Below the pieces are notes generated by a model. The model was not told the DNA's origin and did no database searches. It was given only the letters and a program-made list of their open reading frames with translations. The translations under genes and the position numbers were made by a program. Of a stretch of 64,000 nucleotides of DNA, positions 54,484 to 64,000 are shown piece by piece. Within the stretch, counting starts at the first letter, position 1. Each line of letters begins with the position of its first letter. Source of the stretch: Astropecten irregularis (taxonomy: Eukaryota > Echinodermata > Asteroidea > Paxillosida > Astropectinidae); NCBI GenBank assembly GCA_963971285.1, contig OZ020255.1, positions 10,932,931 to 10,996,930 on the forward strand. Direction: 5' to 3'.

Positions 54484-55120
54484 CTGTGCGTGAATCGTTG
54501 CGGCTACGTAGTCTTACACCATGGAGCTGGCACTCTACTTAATATAAGAGGCTGAGATTGCTCTTTGAATAATTCTTCTGAATCTAGACTGCTAAAGAAA
54601 GTGAGATGACAACTCCAACAGAGAACTCAACTCGGACACGAGTCCTGGAGCTTTGTGCACTGAGATCGAGCCCAGTCAAACTTCATAACAAATTGCTGTA
54701 GTTACCTCAACAATACGGTGCACAAAATCCATCTTGCTTTAATGTACAAAATGGGTTGCTAGTCAAACTTGATGATTATTGCTTTGGACAAATACTAGGT
54801 TTGTTGAAACCTCGTAAGAAAATCCCCAAGTGAAACGGCTGCCAAACATTTCCGTGATGAGCAAAGCATCAGAGACAGATTTCTGATCAAGTGGTACTCA
54901 CATTATGTTTAATAATGCTGAGGACAATAATCTGTTGCAAACTGCTTGGAGTTAGGAGGGCCTCATGTTTTGATCCTAGCAGGATCTTTGTCAAAGGCTA
55001 AATGACAAGAGGACAAGAGCAGGCAAGTAATGCACTCATTAAAAGGATACAAAGGATCAGAACAAAGGTGGACAGTGTGACCAGGGCAACAAGGAAAGAA
55101 TGCAGTAAGGTTGGAAAACT
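54484..55120. other. No gene recognised
   Basis: Downstream flank of the second GPCR; no AATAAA was found between its stop codon and 54070. Confidence 0.45.
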
Positions 55121-55616
55121 TAACTCCTCAAAAAAGTTCTGCAACTCAAGTTTGAGGAGTTATTAATTTCTTATTGCTCCATCATCATATTTGAATATGG
55201 TATCATTGGAAAGCGTGATTATCCCTCTTTACAATGGTGTGTCATTTTTATGCTAATGTAATCATGGCATGCGCAGCTATGATAAATATGCATCGTTGTC
55301 AAAACGAAATGTTACCAATTTGTGTTGTTGTTTTCAGTAAAGATGGACTGAGTTTGACTGATGTTGATGCGCTGATGCGTGAAAGTCCACACATGATGCA
55401 TTCTCATTCGCATTTTGCAACATTTCACTTCTGACTTTGTCCTATATTCAGTAGAAATGCACATTCCATGATTACATAATCACAACAAATGGCACATCAT
55501 TGTAAAGAGGAATAATGAAGCTTTCCAATGATACCAGTTTCACCGTTCATAGATTAGTCACGAAAAAGGTATCATCCCTCAAACTTGAGTTGCAGAACTT
55601 GTTTGAGGGGTTTAGT
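55121..55616. mobile_element. About 500-bp element with GTTCTGCAACTCAAGTTTGAGG ends
   Basis: Long imperfect inverted arms of about 160 bp (GAAAGCGTGATTATCCCTCT..) around a core with TGATGCGCTGATGCGTGAAA. No ORF of note. Confidence 0.8.
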
Positions 55617-56046
55617 TGCCAAGTAATAGAAGTTGTACAACGTTTGGGTAATAGATCTTGTCACCCTTTGATTGTCAAGCTAGACATTTCCCTGCGTAAC
55701 TCTGTGGAATAACTGTCGCATATCGTCAATACGTCACGGGTATTTGGAAATATTCTAACTGAAATACACCAAAAACCTCATTATATTTTATAGCGCTTGA
55801 GTAGGGAACAATACAATTTTGGCTGTCAAAAAAATGTAACATTACCTGTATTTTCTCATACAGTTATTGATTATCAAGAGTGCTTGTAAATAAAATTATA
55901 TAAACCTGCAAGGAATCTGAACAGCATTGTTAATTGTCAATTTATGCAGTTATGATCATTTTTCACCATCCATTTATCAACCAAATCTATGCTCTTTACT
56001 ATCCATTTCATGTTATGTCTTTCTTTTAAAAATAATGTTGTGAAGA

Positions 56047-57098
56047 TAACTACCTTAATGGCTATAACTACCTCATCAATGGGTATAACTACCTCAACAA
56101 TGGGTATAACTATACCTCATCAATGGGTATAACTACCTCATCAATGGCTATAACTACCTCAACAATGGGTATAACTATACCTCATCAATGGGTATAACTA
56201 CCTCATCAATGGCTATAACTACCTCATCAATGGGTATAACTACCTCATCAATGGGTATAACTATACCTCATCAATGGGTATAACTATACCTCATCAATGG
56301 GTATAACTATACCTCATCAATGGGTATAACTATACCTCATCAATGGGTATAACTACCTCATCAATGGGTATAACTATACCTCATCAATGGGTATAACTAT
56401 ACCTCATGAATGGGTATAACTACCTCATGAATGGGTATAACTATACCTCATCAATGGGTATAACTATACCTCATCAATGGGTATAACTATACCTCATCAA
56501 TGGGTATAACTATATACCTCATCAATGGGTATAACTATACCTCATCAATGGGTATAACTACCTCATCAATGGGTATAACTATACCTCATCAATGGGTATA
56601 ACTACACCTCAACAATGGGTATAACTACCTCATCAATGGGTATAACTATACCTCATCAATGGGTATAACTAAACCTCATCAATGGGTATAACTATACCTC
56701 ATCAATGGGTATAACTATACCTCATCAATGGGTATAACTATACCTCATCAATGGGTATAACTATACCTCATCAATGGGTATAACTATACCTCATCAATGG
56801 GTATAACTATACCTCATCAATGGGTATAACTACCTCATCAATGGGTATAACTATACCTCATCAATGGGTATAACTATACCTCATCAATGGGTATAACTAT
56901 ACCTCATCAATGGGTATAACTATATACCTCATCAATGGGTATAACTACCTCATCAATGGGTATAACTATACCTCATCAATGGGTATAACTACCTCATCAA
57001 TGGATATAACTATACCTCATCAATGGGTATAACTATACCTCATCAATGGGTATAACTATACCTCATCAATGGGTATAACTATACCTCATCAATGGGTA
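56047..57098 (+). repeat. 23/21-bp minisatellite
   Basis: Roughly 46 units of ACCTCATCAATGGGTATAAC + TAT or + T. The two unit lengths alternate irregularly. Confidence 0.93.
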
Positions 57099-57224
57099 TC
57101 TTTATGCATTTTGTAGTTTTGAATTTTTTGACAAGTTTCAGGTTCTCTCGAAACTTACAGAAGTCCAGATGGAATAGTTGTAATTGTTGCAAAGTATCGT
57201 AATAACCAATACAGCTGTACGGTG

Positions 57225-57402
57225 TAGGCCTTATTCATGGTGCATTCATTTTGGCACCTTCTCTGTATAACCTTCGCGAATTTGGAAAAGATAACACCAA
57301 TTCTGAAAAGAAAACGGGTACCAGACTACTTTGAATCCAAACCTAGGTTTGATTGCACTGCTTCGAATGTAGGATATAGATGCACACTGAATAATGCCTA
57401 TA
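57225..57402. mobile_element. TAGGCCTTATTCA element, compact copy
   Basis: TAGGCCTTATTCATGGTGCA to TGCACACTGAATAATGCCTA, 178 bp, containing AACGGGTACCAGACTACTTT. Confidence 0.75.
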
Positions 57403-57475
57403 CAGTACAGTAACCAGAATCTTTACACACACGTTCATATTATTTTAAAAAGATTGTAAATAATAGGCTTAGTGC

Positions 57476-57859
57476 CCTTAGGTAGTATCATATTTTGGTA
57501 GCATACCGAAACAGAAATCTCCACAGATTTACCTATAACTTACAGAGTATAAAGATGGTGCTGGTATAGAAACATACCGTGGAAATTGTTCTGCCTGAAA
57601 TACCGTATTTATCCAGAAAAGAGTGAAAACAGTCACCAACGTTATTTTTTATCTTGTAAAGATCAAAAATAAAAGAGAAAAGAAGTAAGAAATACTGTAG
57701 CCGTTTTTCACTGTTTTCTCAAAAAGTGGCCACTGTATATATGAGACTGAAATTTACACAGATGACTGTTTTTGTTTTTGCATTTTCCTTGATAAAAATT
57801 ATGTTTGCCCATTAATCTGTATTTCTTTGACAAAAACCAAAGTATGATATTACCTTTAA
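57476..57859 (+). mobile_element. X-Y element
   Basis: Full length. The Y arm carries a small insertion around TTGTTTTTGCATTTTCCTTG. Confidence 0.85.
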
Positions 57860-58379
57860 GATGTAGGCCATAATGTCTAATCCGGGACCCTTAAGGCTCT
57901 TAACAGGATTGGATTGTCTCGGATTGTCTGGAGCTTATAGGATGGCCGTGAAAGCGAATGGCTTTTTAAATCAAGCATGATTACCTTCTGGTTGGATTAT
58001 TCTTCCTCCTGTGGCAATGCGCCGTATTTTTGAACGCAAGAGGGCGCTGTTAGGTACAACTTTATTTACTTTCTGGGGGTATGGTCCGATTAATTGTCAA
58101 TTGAGCAGAGGTCATTTACGGACAATTTTGTCTGTTGGGATACGATAGAAGTGTATATTTTTACTACGACATGTACGAGTTGTATTCTGACACAGCGGTA
58201 CACAAGAACAAGGCATTGTCAAATGACCCCCGGAAGTTATTCGAAGCGCCCTCACTCGTTCAAAAATACCGCGCATTGGATGTATAATTCTGGCAATTCC
58301 AAATAGTACGCCACCAGGAGTTTGCAACGTACGGTATTTGTCGATCACACTAATGCATGCAAATCTGAGGTCAATTCTC
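57860..58379. other. No gene recognised
   Basis: GCAAGAGGGCGCTGTTAGGT and GAAGCGCCCTCACTCGTTC around 58036-58262 are inverted; an unidentified element of about 230 bases is possible. Confidence 0.35.
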
Positions 58380-58535
58380 AAAGCTCTGCTCAGGCTCCAT
58401 TTTGGTAAATCCATTCTAAAACAATGAGATTACTATTAGACTTTTGGCTGCGCACGGTTCGGAAGTAGATTCTCTGGTTTGAAAAGGAAAACAGAGTTTC
58501 AGCTTCAGTGAAAAACCACATTAAATTATTCACAT
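58380..58535 (-). mobile_element. GAGCCT-bounded element fragment
   Basis: Reverse copy of the core (TCTCTGGTTTGAAAAGGAAA) with only two microsatellite units (GCTCAGGCTCC). Confidence 0.7.
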
Positions 58536-58588
58536 CAAGTTCTCATGGATGGTAATACAACGTCAGTATAATGTAGTGAAGTGGGTCA

Positions 58589-58828
58589 GGGGCCAATTTC
58601 ATAGAGCTGCTTAAGCACAACATTTGCACGAAAAGTCTTCCTTGATCAAGCAGGATTCCCATCTAAATTTTCAATGCGATGTTTACTGCTTTTGACTTGT
58701 ATTCGGCCATTGTTTGCTGAGCATAACATCCACAAGGAGTTTTGGCAAGCATACTGACTTAAATTACCGAGGTATTTCATGCTTAATCAACTTTTGGTGC
58801 TTAAGCAAGTCTATGAAAATTGGCTCCT
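58589..58828. mobile_element. GGGGCCAATTTCA element, variant subfamily
   Basis: Same termini but a different interior (TCTTCCTTGATCAAGCAGGA, ATTCGGCCATTGTTTGCTGA). Confidence 0.8.
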
Positions 58829-59081
58829 GGTTGGGATGCGGTGCCATTGGTTACCGCCTTAGATTTATGATAAAAACATAGTGACTTGTGCGACGTGGCT
58901 TGAACACACTGTGCGGTTAGCCTAGATTTCACCCCTCCCCACCCCCTCCCCCGCTCTCTCCCCCTCCCCCTCCCCCTCCTAATGTCCTTGCATGTCCATT
59001 TTCCCCATTAAGCAGTTTTATTTTTGGCCGTGGCCATTAAATGACATGTACCGTCATTCCTTTCTGCGTGACTCGTCCTTT

Positions 59082-59258
59082 TTAAAGGTAGTATCATACT
59101 TTGGTTTTTGCCAAAGAAATGCAGATTCATGGGCAAAAATATTCAGAAAGATACAGCAACAGTCATCTTGTGAAATTCCCAGTCCCATATACGGTGGCCA
59201 CTTTTTGAAAAGAAGAAGAGTGAAAAACGCCCATGGTATTTTTAAAAACTGTTCATAG
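59082..59258 (-). mobile_element. Lone Y arm
   Basis: TTAAAGGTAGTATCATACTT to about TTTTTAAAAACTGTTCATAGG. Ends near where the central palindrome would begin. Confidence 0.75.
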
Positions 59259-59288
59259 GATACATTCAGTTCACATACCACGGATCAT

Positions 59289-59672
59289 GGGTGTCGATCC
59301 CGGGGGGGGGGGGGGGGGGAGGGGTTGGGGGGGGGGTTGTAGGGGGGATGCGGGGGAATATATCCCCCCAATATTTGAGGTGGGGGGATGGCGTGTATTA
59401 TCATCCCCCCAATATTTTGAGGTTGAATGTCATTCAAGTTTATTGTATAGAAAAATTACATGATCCTTGTTTTGTGTGTTTAATTCTTCTGAATACCGTT
59501 TTTAAATGCTCTAAAATGCGACTTTTCTACTGTTTTTATTAAAAAGTCCCTGGTTTGGGAGGGAGTATCCCCTCCCACAGCCTCCCCTGGCTCGGTCGCT
59601 TCGCTCCCCGTCGCATAGGACACCAAATCATCAATCATCCGTCTCCCCCAATCATGAAAAGAAATCGACACC
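59289..59672. mobile_element. G-rich element with GGTGTCGAT ends
   Basis: GGTGTCGATCCC followed by a poly-G run (59300-59334), two TCCCCCCAATATTT copies, and an end AAATCGACACC. Boundaries uncertain. Confidence 0.5.
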
Positions 59673-60134
59673 AGTGCCACGGAGTGCATGATAGGTATAC
59701 ATAATCTGTTGGACATTTTGCAGCAATGATATCGGAACGTATCTGATGCATGTTGTACCATGTACATGTACTATAGTCGCAGTCTTGGTAAACGTATTAT
59801 AGTGATTAATCGGTCTTTTATCTTAACGCCTGCCCTTCTAATTCTCAGTGGAACTAGTGCAATTGACTCCGCCGCAGACGGAAATCAGATCCAGAAGAAA
59901 CGGACTGAGTTGGACGGGCGAGCCTGGCGGATCGACCCGGTCTAGAATGAGATCTGACACGAGGTCGAAAGACTATAAGAAAGTCCGAGTAGAATGAATG
60001 AGAGAAGGTGGACTGTCGTGATTGAGACGTCAATTTAATTTTCTCCCCGTTCCCCTTCTGCTCTGCTGGTAATGGATAGTCTGGTGACTAGCTATTGTGT
60101 AGGTCTGGCCCCCGCCTGCCTGTATTTTAAGACA
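59673..60134. other. No gene recognised
   Basis: Unique sequence with an open frame of 61 codons, not convincing. Confidence 0.45.
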
Positions 60135-60499
60135 TTAAAGGTAATATCATACTTTGGTTTTTGTCAAAGTAATACAGATTCATGGGCAATAATATCAAGG
60201 AAGATACAGTCACAGTCATCTGTGAAAATTTCAGTCCCATACGATGCCCACTTTTTGAGAAAACAGTGAAAAACGGTCACAGTATTTCTTAAGTCTTTTC
60301 TCTTTTATTTTTGATCTTTTAAAAGATCAAAAAGAGTTTCGGTCGTTGTTTTACTAATCTCTGAATAAATACACCATTTCAGGCGGAAAAATGTTAACTG
60401 TATGTTTCTACCACCACCATCTGCATATTCTGTAAATTATACGTAAATCTGTGAATATTTCTGTTTTGGTTTTTTACCAAAGTATGATACTACCTTTAA
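60135..60499 (-). mobile_element. Y-X element, well preserved
   Basis: 365 bp between TTAA sites, centre GATCTTTTAAAAGATC. Confidence 0.9.
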
Positions 60500-60751
60500 A
60501 TCGTACTGTTCCATATTCGTTTCGATCTTCGTGGCTATTATGGTGTTGTACATCACAGATTGTGTTATTTTTTGTTGTTGGGACAGCTGTCATTCTGGCG
60601 GGAAATATTTTCACAAGAAATTGATATTGATTCCAGTAGGCCTTTGATCTTTATTTTTTTTTTAAGTAGGTCACCGAAAAAGATGTTGTTCATCCTTTGC
60701 AATCATGGGCAGTGGCACTATACCTTAACGTAGAAGGGTCATGTAGTGACA

Positions 60752-61100
60752 CCATTATACACCATAACATACCAAACAGAAATCTTCACAGATTTACCTA
60801 TAACTTACAGGGTATGAAGGTGGTGATGGTATAAACATACCGTTAACATGAAATGTTGTATTTATCCAGAAAAGAGTCAAACCAATTTACCTAAAACAAT
60901 TTTGATCTTCGGAAGATCAGAAATAACGGTGAAAAGATTTAGAAATATTATACCATGGCCGTTTTTCACGATTTTCTCAAAAAGTGGGAACCGTATGGAA
61001 TTGAAATTTTCACAGATGACTGTGACTGTATCTTCCTTGATATTTTTGCCCATGAATCTGCATTTCTTTAACAAAAACAAAATATGAAATTACCTTCAAT
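60752..61100 (+). mobile_element. X-Y element, diverged tips
   Basis: Centre GATCTTCGGAAGATC. The outer X tip is degraded; the Y end reads AAATATGAAATTACCTTCAA. Confidence 0.8.
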
Positions 61101-61392
61101 CATAAATACTCGTGTAAGGAACTAAATTCACACTGAATTGAGTGAAGTGAAGGCAAATAATGTTTGATATTATAAGGATGTCAACGTTATAGGGAAGGTC
61201 TTTCTTTTTGGCATTAATATCAATACAATGAGAAGCATTTTATATCATTATGCGGAAAAGCCTTATGTGCTGTTTAAAACAGCAATAAATGTCTACTTAT
61301 TGTTATTGTTGTTCGTGATGTTGTTGTTGTTGACATTTTGGAGCTAATGTTACCTGTATACATCAAAGATTGTTTTGACTGAGCGCATCAAG

Positions 61393-61761
61393 TTAAAGGT
61401 AGTATCATACTTCGGTAAGAGACCAAAACAGAAATGTTCACAGATTTACGTATTTTTTTTAGGGTATAAAGATGATGCTTGTAGAAACATACCGTTAAAA
61501 TTTTTCCGCCTGAAATTGTGTATTTATCCAGAAATGAGTAAAACAACGACCGAAAATCTGTTTGATCTTTTAATAAAAGATCTTTTAATAAAAGATCAAA
61601 AATAAAAGAGAAAAGACTTAAGAAATACCGTGGCCGTTTTTCACGATTTTCTCAAAAAGTGGGAACCGTATGGAATTGAAATGTTCACAGATGACTGTGA
61701 CTGTATCTTCCTTGATATTTTTGCCCATATGACAAAAACCAAAGTATGATATTACCTTTAA
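61393..61761 (+). mobile_element. X-Y element
   Basis: Full length. The central palindrome is partly duplicated: GATCTTTTAATAAAA occurs twice. Confidence 0.88.
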
Positions 61762-62326
61762 GCCCGAGCATTTATAGCCCTTTGCGTCCATCCCTATATC
61801 CGACTCGTGCTCACCAATAATGCCATTACATGTAGGCCCTAATTGTTGTGAAACACCAACTTATACCACTCTTCGCAGTAATGTGTACACACTCTCCACA
61901 ACTTTGTTAAAAATAAATCACATATTTTGTGTCAATTTGCTGGAAATAAAATGACAAGACATGACAGTTTCCTGTGCTTCAAAATGTCGCAATGCATCGG
62001 CAAACTTATAATAGATGGGGAAAACGAAGCTTTTTAAACCGACTGTATTTATAGCGTGTTCTTTATTATTACATCTATGGCCACGGTTTGCAATACAGTT
62101 ATTTACTGTCACAATATTTGGTGAAGACGCATGGTCATGTCTTTTAAATTGAGAAAACAGTAGTGGATGTGTTCCGTAGTGTCGCTATAAACTAATAATG
62201 TTAACAATGTTGCACGTTCGTTTATTATGTTATGGCAATTTATTTTTGTTGTCGGTCAAGCAGAACAGCAAATCAGTCTTAAGTTCAGTTCTCAAGGAGA
62301 AAGGAACGTGCTTTCGAGTTGAATGT
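61762..62326. other. No gene recognised
   Basis: AT-rich unique sequence. Confidence 0.5.
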
Positions 62327-62692
62327 TTAAAGGGCATAATTATACAACATTAGTAACGAACCAAAACAGAAATGTTCAAATATTTACGTGTAACTTACAG
62401 GGTATAAAGACGGTAATGGTAGAAACGTGCGGTGAGAATCGTTCTGCCTGAAATGCTGTATTTATCCAGAATAGACTAAAACCAAACATAAAAACATATT
62501 TGATCTTGGTAAGATCAAAATTGAGACAGCTATTCCCTCACAATTTGCCGTAACAATTGCAACAGTTTTTCGTTGTTTTCTACTGTTTTCGATGATAAAA
62601 TGAGCTGACAATTTCACAGGTTTGTTTTTATTCCATGACAAATCAAATTATGAGCAGCCTGCAGCTGCTCTGTCACCTTTATGCCCTTTGAA
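62327..62692 (+). mobile_element. X-W element
   Basis: TTAAAGGGCATAATTATACA to CACCTTTATGCCCTTTGAA. The tips match each other but differ from those of X-Y copies. Confidence 0.85.
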
Positions 62693-63227
62693 TTGTAAAC
62701 AGCTATATTGTCTTATATGCACCGACTTATTAACTGCTCGCAAGTGCACATTTTATGCTTCATGCGGAATTAGGTGAAATTAATTAAGTTTGACGCCATA
62801 AACTTCACTGCGAACAATTTGCCAAAGTTGAAAAAGCTCTCAATTTCTTGCGAACATTCATTACTTTATCAGTTGTCCCACATTTTTTTATTTCAGTTTT
62901 CCTCGAACAACATTGATTAGAAATGTAGGACTACTCGCATAATGAATCGATTAAAATATTTGAGTAAACCGTTTAAAGAAAATCCTTTGATCAACTGAGG
63001 TACTTTTTAAAGTTGAGCCAGGACTCATACAAGTCCGCCATAAATGTTAAGGGAGTTATTGATGATTAGCAGTTTTCACGTTATTACACATCTAGGACTG
63101 TTTCCGTAATGGGGAGGGGGGGTCCACGGGGCACGGGATCAGCGAAAAACGCAAATGTAGAAAGAAAATGGCAAAGTGCAGCAGTCGCATTTTATGCTGG
63201 AAAAGATCGCAGGACCTACTTAAGACT
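62693..63227. other. No gene recognised
   Basis: AT-rich unique sequence. Confidence 0.5.
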
Positions 63228-63578
63228 TTAAAGGTAGTATCTGTGAACAGAAATTTTCACAGATTTACGTATAACTTACAGGGTATGAAGATGGTGGTGG
63301 TAGAAACATACTGTTAAAATGTTTCCGCCTGAAATGGTGTATTTATCCAGAAATTAGTGAAACAACGGCCGAAAATCTTTTTGATCTTTTAAAAGATCAA
63401 AAATAAAAGAGAAAACACTTAAGAAATACTGTGGCCGTTTTTCGCTGTTTTCTCAAAAAGTGGGCAACGTATATGGGACTGAAATTTTCACAAATTACTT
63501 TTACTGTATCTTCTATTAAAATTTTGCCCACGAATCTGTATTTCTTTGACAAAAACCAAAGTATGATATTACCTTTAA
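63228..63578 (+). mobile_element. X-Y element
   Basis: Short tip deletion after TTTAAAGGTAGTAT, otherwise full length. Centre GATCTTTTAAAAGATC. Confidence 0.85.
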
Positions 63579-63658
63579 CATCCTTCGCAAATCGTTTGTG
63601 TGCCTCGTAAAAACTGCATTTTAATATTAAATGTAGCCAGGTTTAAAACGAGTGTTAA

Positions 63659-63748
63659 AATAACCCAAAATATTGGGTCTTCTAGCCCCCAAAAAAATAA
63701 TGGCTCTCCTAGCCCCCCAAAAAATGTTGGCTCTAGAACCGCGCCTGG
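63659..63748 (-). mobile_element. hAT-like element fragment
   Basis: Reverse-complement terminal part ending TAGAACCGCGCCTG, about 90 bp. Confidence 0.75.
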
Positions 63749-64000
63749 GTCATAGAACAGCACTCACACTTTGTCTGATCCAGCATGTACATGAAATTAT
63801 AAGCCTGTGAAAATTTGAGCTCAAATTGGACATCTGAGCCACGGCACGAGAATATAGCGCAAACCCAACTCTTTTTTTATCAAACATGAATGGTTTTGAT
63901 CTCACCGAGACCTAACTTTTAACAAATAATAATTATAGCATTTCAGGCAGAAATGTTTTAGCAGTTTCTATTATGTCCATCTTTATAACGTTTAAGTTAA
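63749..64000 (-). mobile_element. Z-X element, cut by the window edge
   Basis: The Z tip is missing; a G-rich hAT-like fragment (63659-63748) joins directly to it. The X arm reaches the end of the window. Confidence 0.8.

Overview
The window looks like eukaryotic, AT-rich, mostly non-coding animal DNA. Evidence: split genes with GT-AG introns, vertebrate/invertebrate-type peptide GPCRs, a five-exon sigma-class glutathione S-transferase, and very many miniature inverted-repeat elements. A deuterostome invertebrate is my best guess and an echinoderm is plausible, but no sequence seen here proves it. There are no bacterial operons and no CRISPR array.

Three genes are well supported. At 2252-3403 (+) and 52609-53769 (+) lie two intronless rhodopsin-family GPCRs of peptide-receptor type. 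They share TM6 and TM7 signatures and are paralogues about 49 kb apart on the same strand. Between them, on the minus strand (9163-12858), is a sigma-class GST / haematopoietic prostaglandin D synthase-like gene. Its five coding exons can be joined in phase at every junction except one: exon 3 needs a 2-base correction or an unusual donor site. Two short candidate first exons on the + strand (17696-17740 and 25193-25222) both end in phase 0 at good donor sites. They could be alternative starts of a gene that continues outside the window.

The rest is repeats. The dominant group is a set of about 30 TTAA-flanked elements, each near 365 bp. They are built from one shared arm (called X here) joined at a central GATC palindrome to one of three other arms (Y, Z or W). 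Several lone arms end exactly at that palindrome, and one Z...X pair flanks the last GST exon. Other families are: hAT-like elements with 8-bp target duplications (4010-4307, 20209-20512), a Mutator-like element with perfect 44-bp ends and a 9-bp target duplication (39667-40509), Tourist/Harbinger-like elements (54129-54238, 33874-33992), CpG-rich hairpins (28981-29125 and others), a roughly 240-bp GGGGCCAATTTCA family, a roughly 470-bp TTGCACCC family, a tRNA-derived SINE (21489-21790), and several more.

Tandem arrays include a roughly 1.8-kb TTGATG hexamer block (25585-27384), minisatellites at 14813-15176, 42699-43560 and 56047-57098, and two microsatellites just upstream of the second GPCR. 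A 200-base assembly gap (15190-15389) is flanked on the right by a near-identical copy of 13350-13637, followed by a 96-bp block in inverted orientation. This suggests an unresolved haplotype or a local rearrangement. All element boundaries were read by eye and may be off by several bases.
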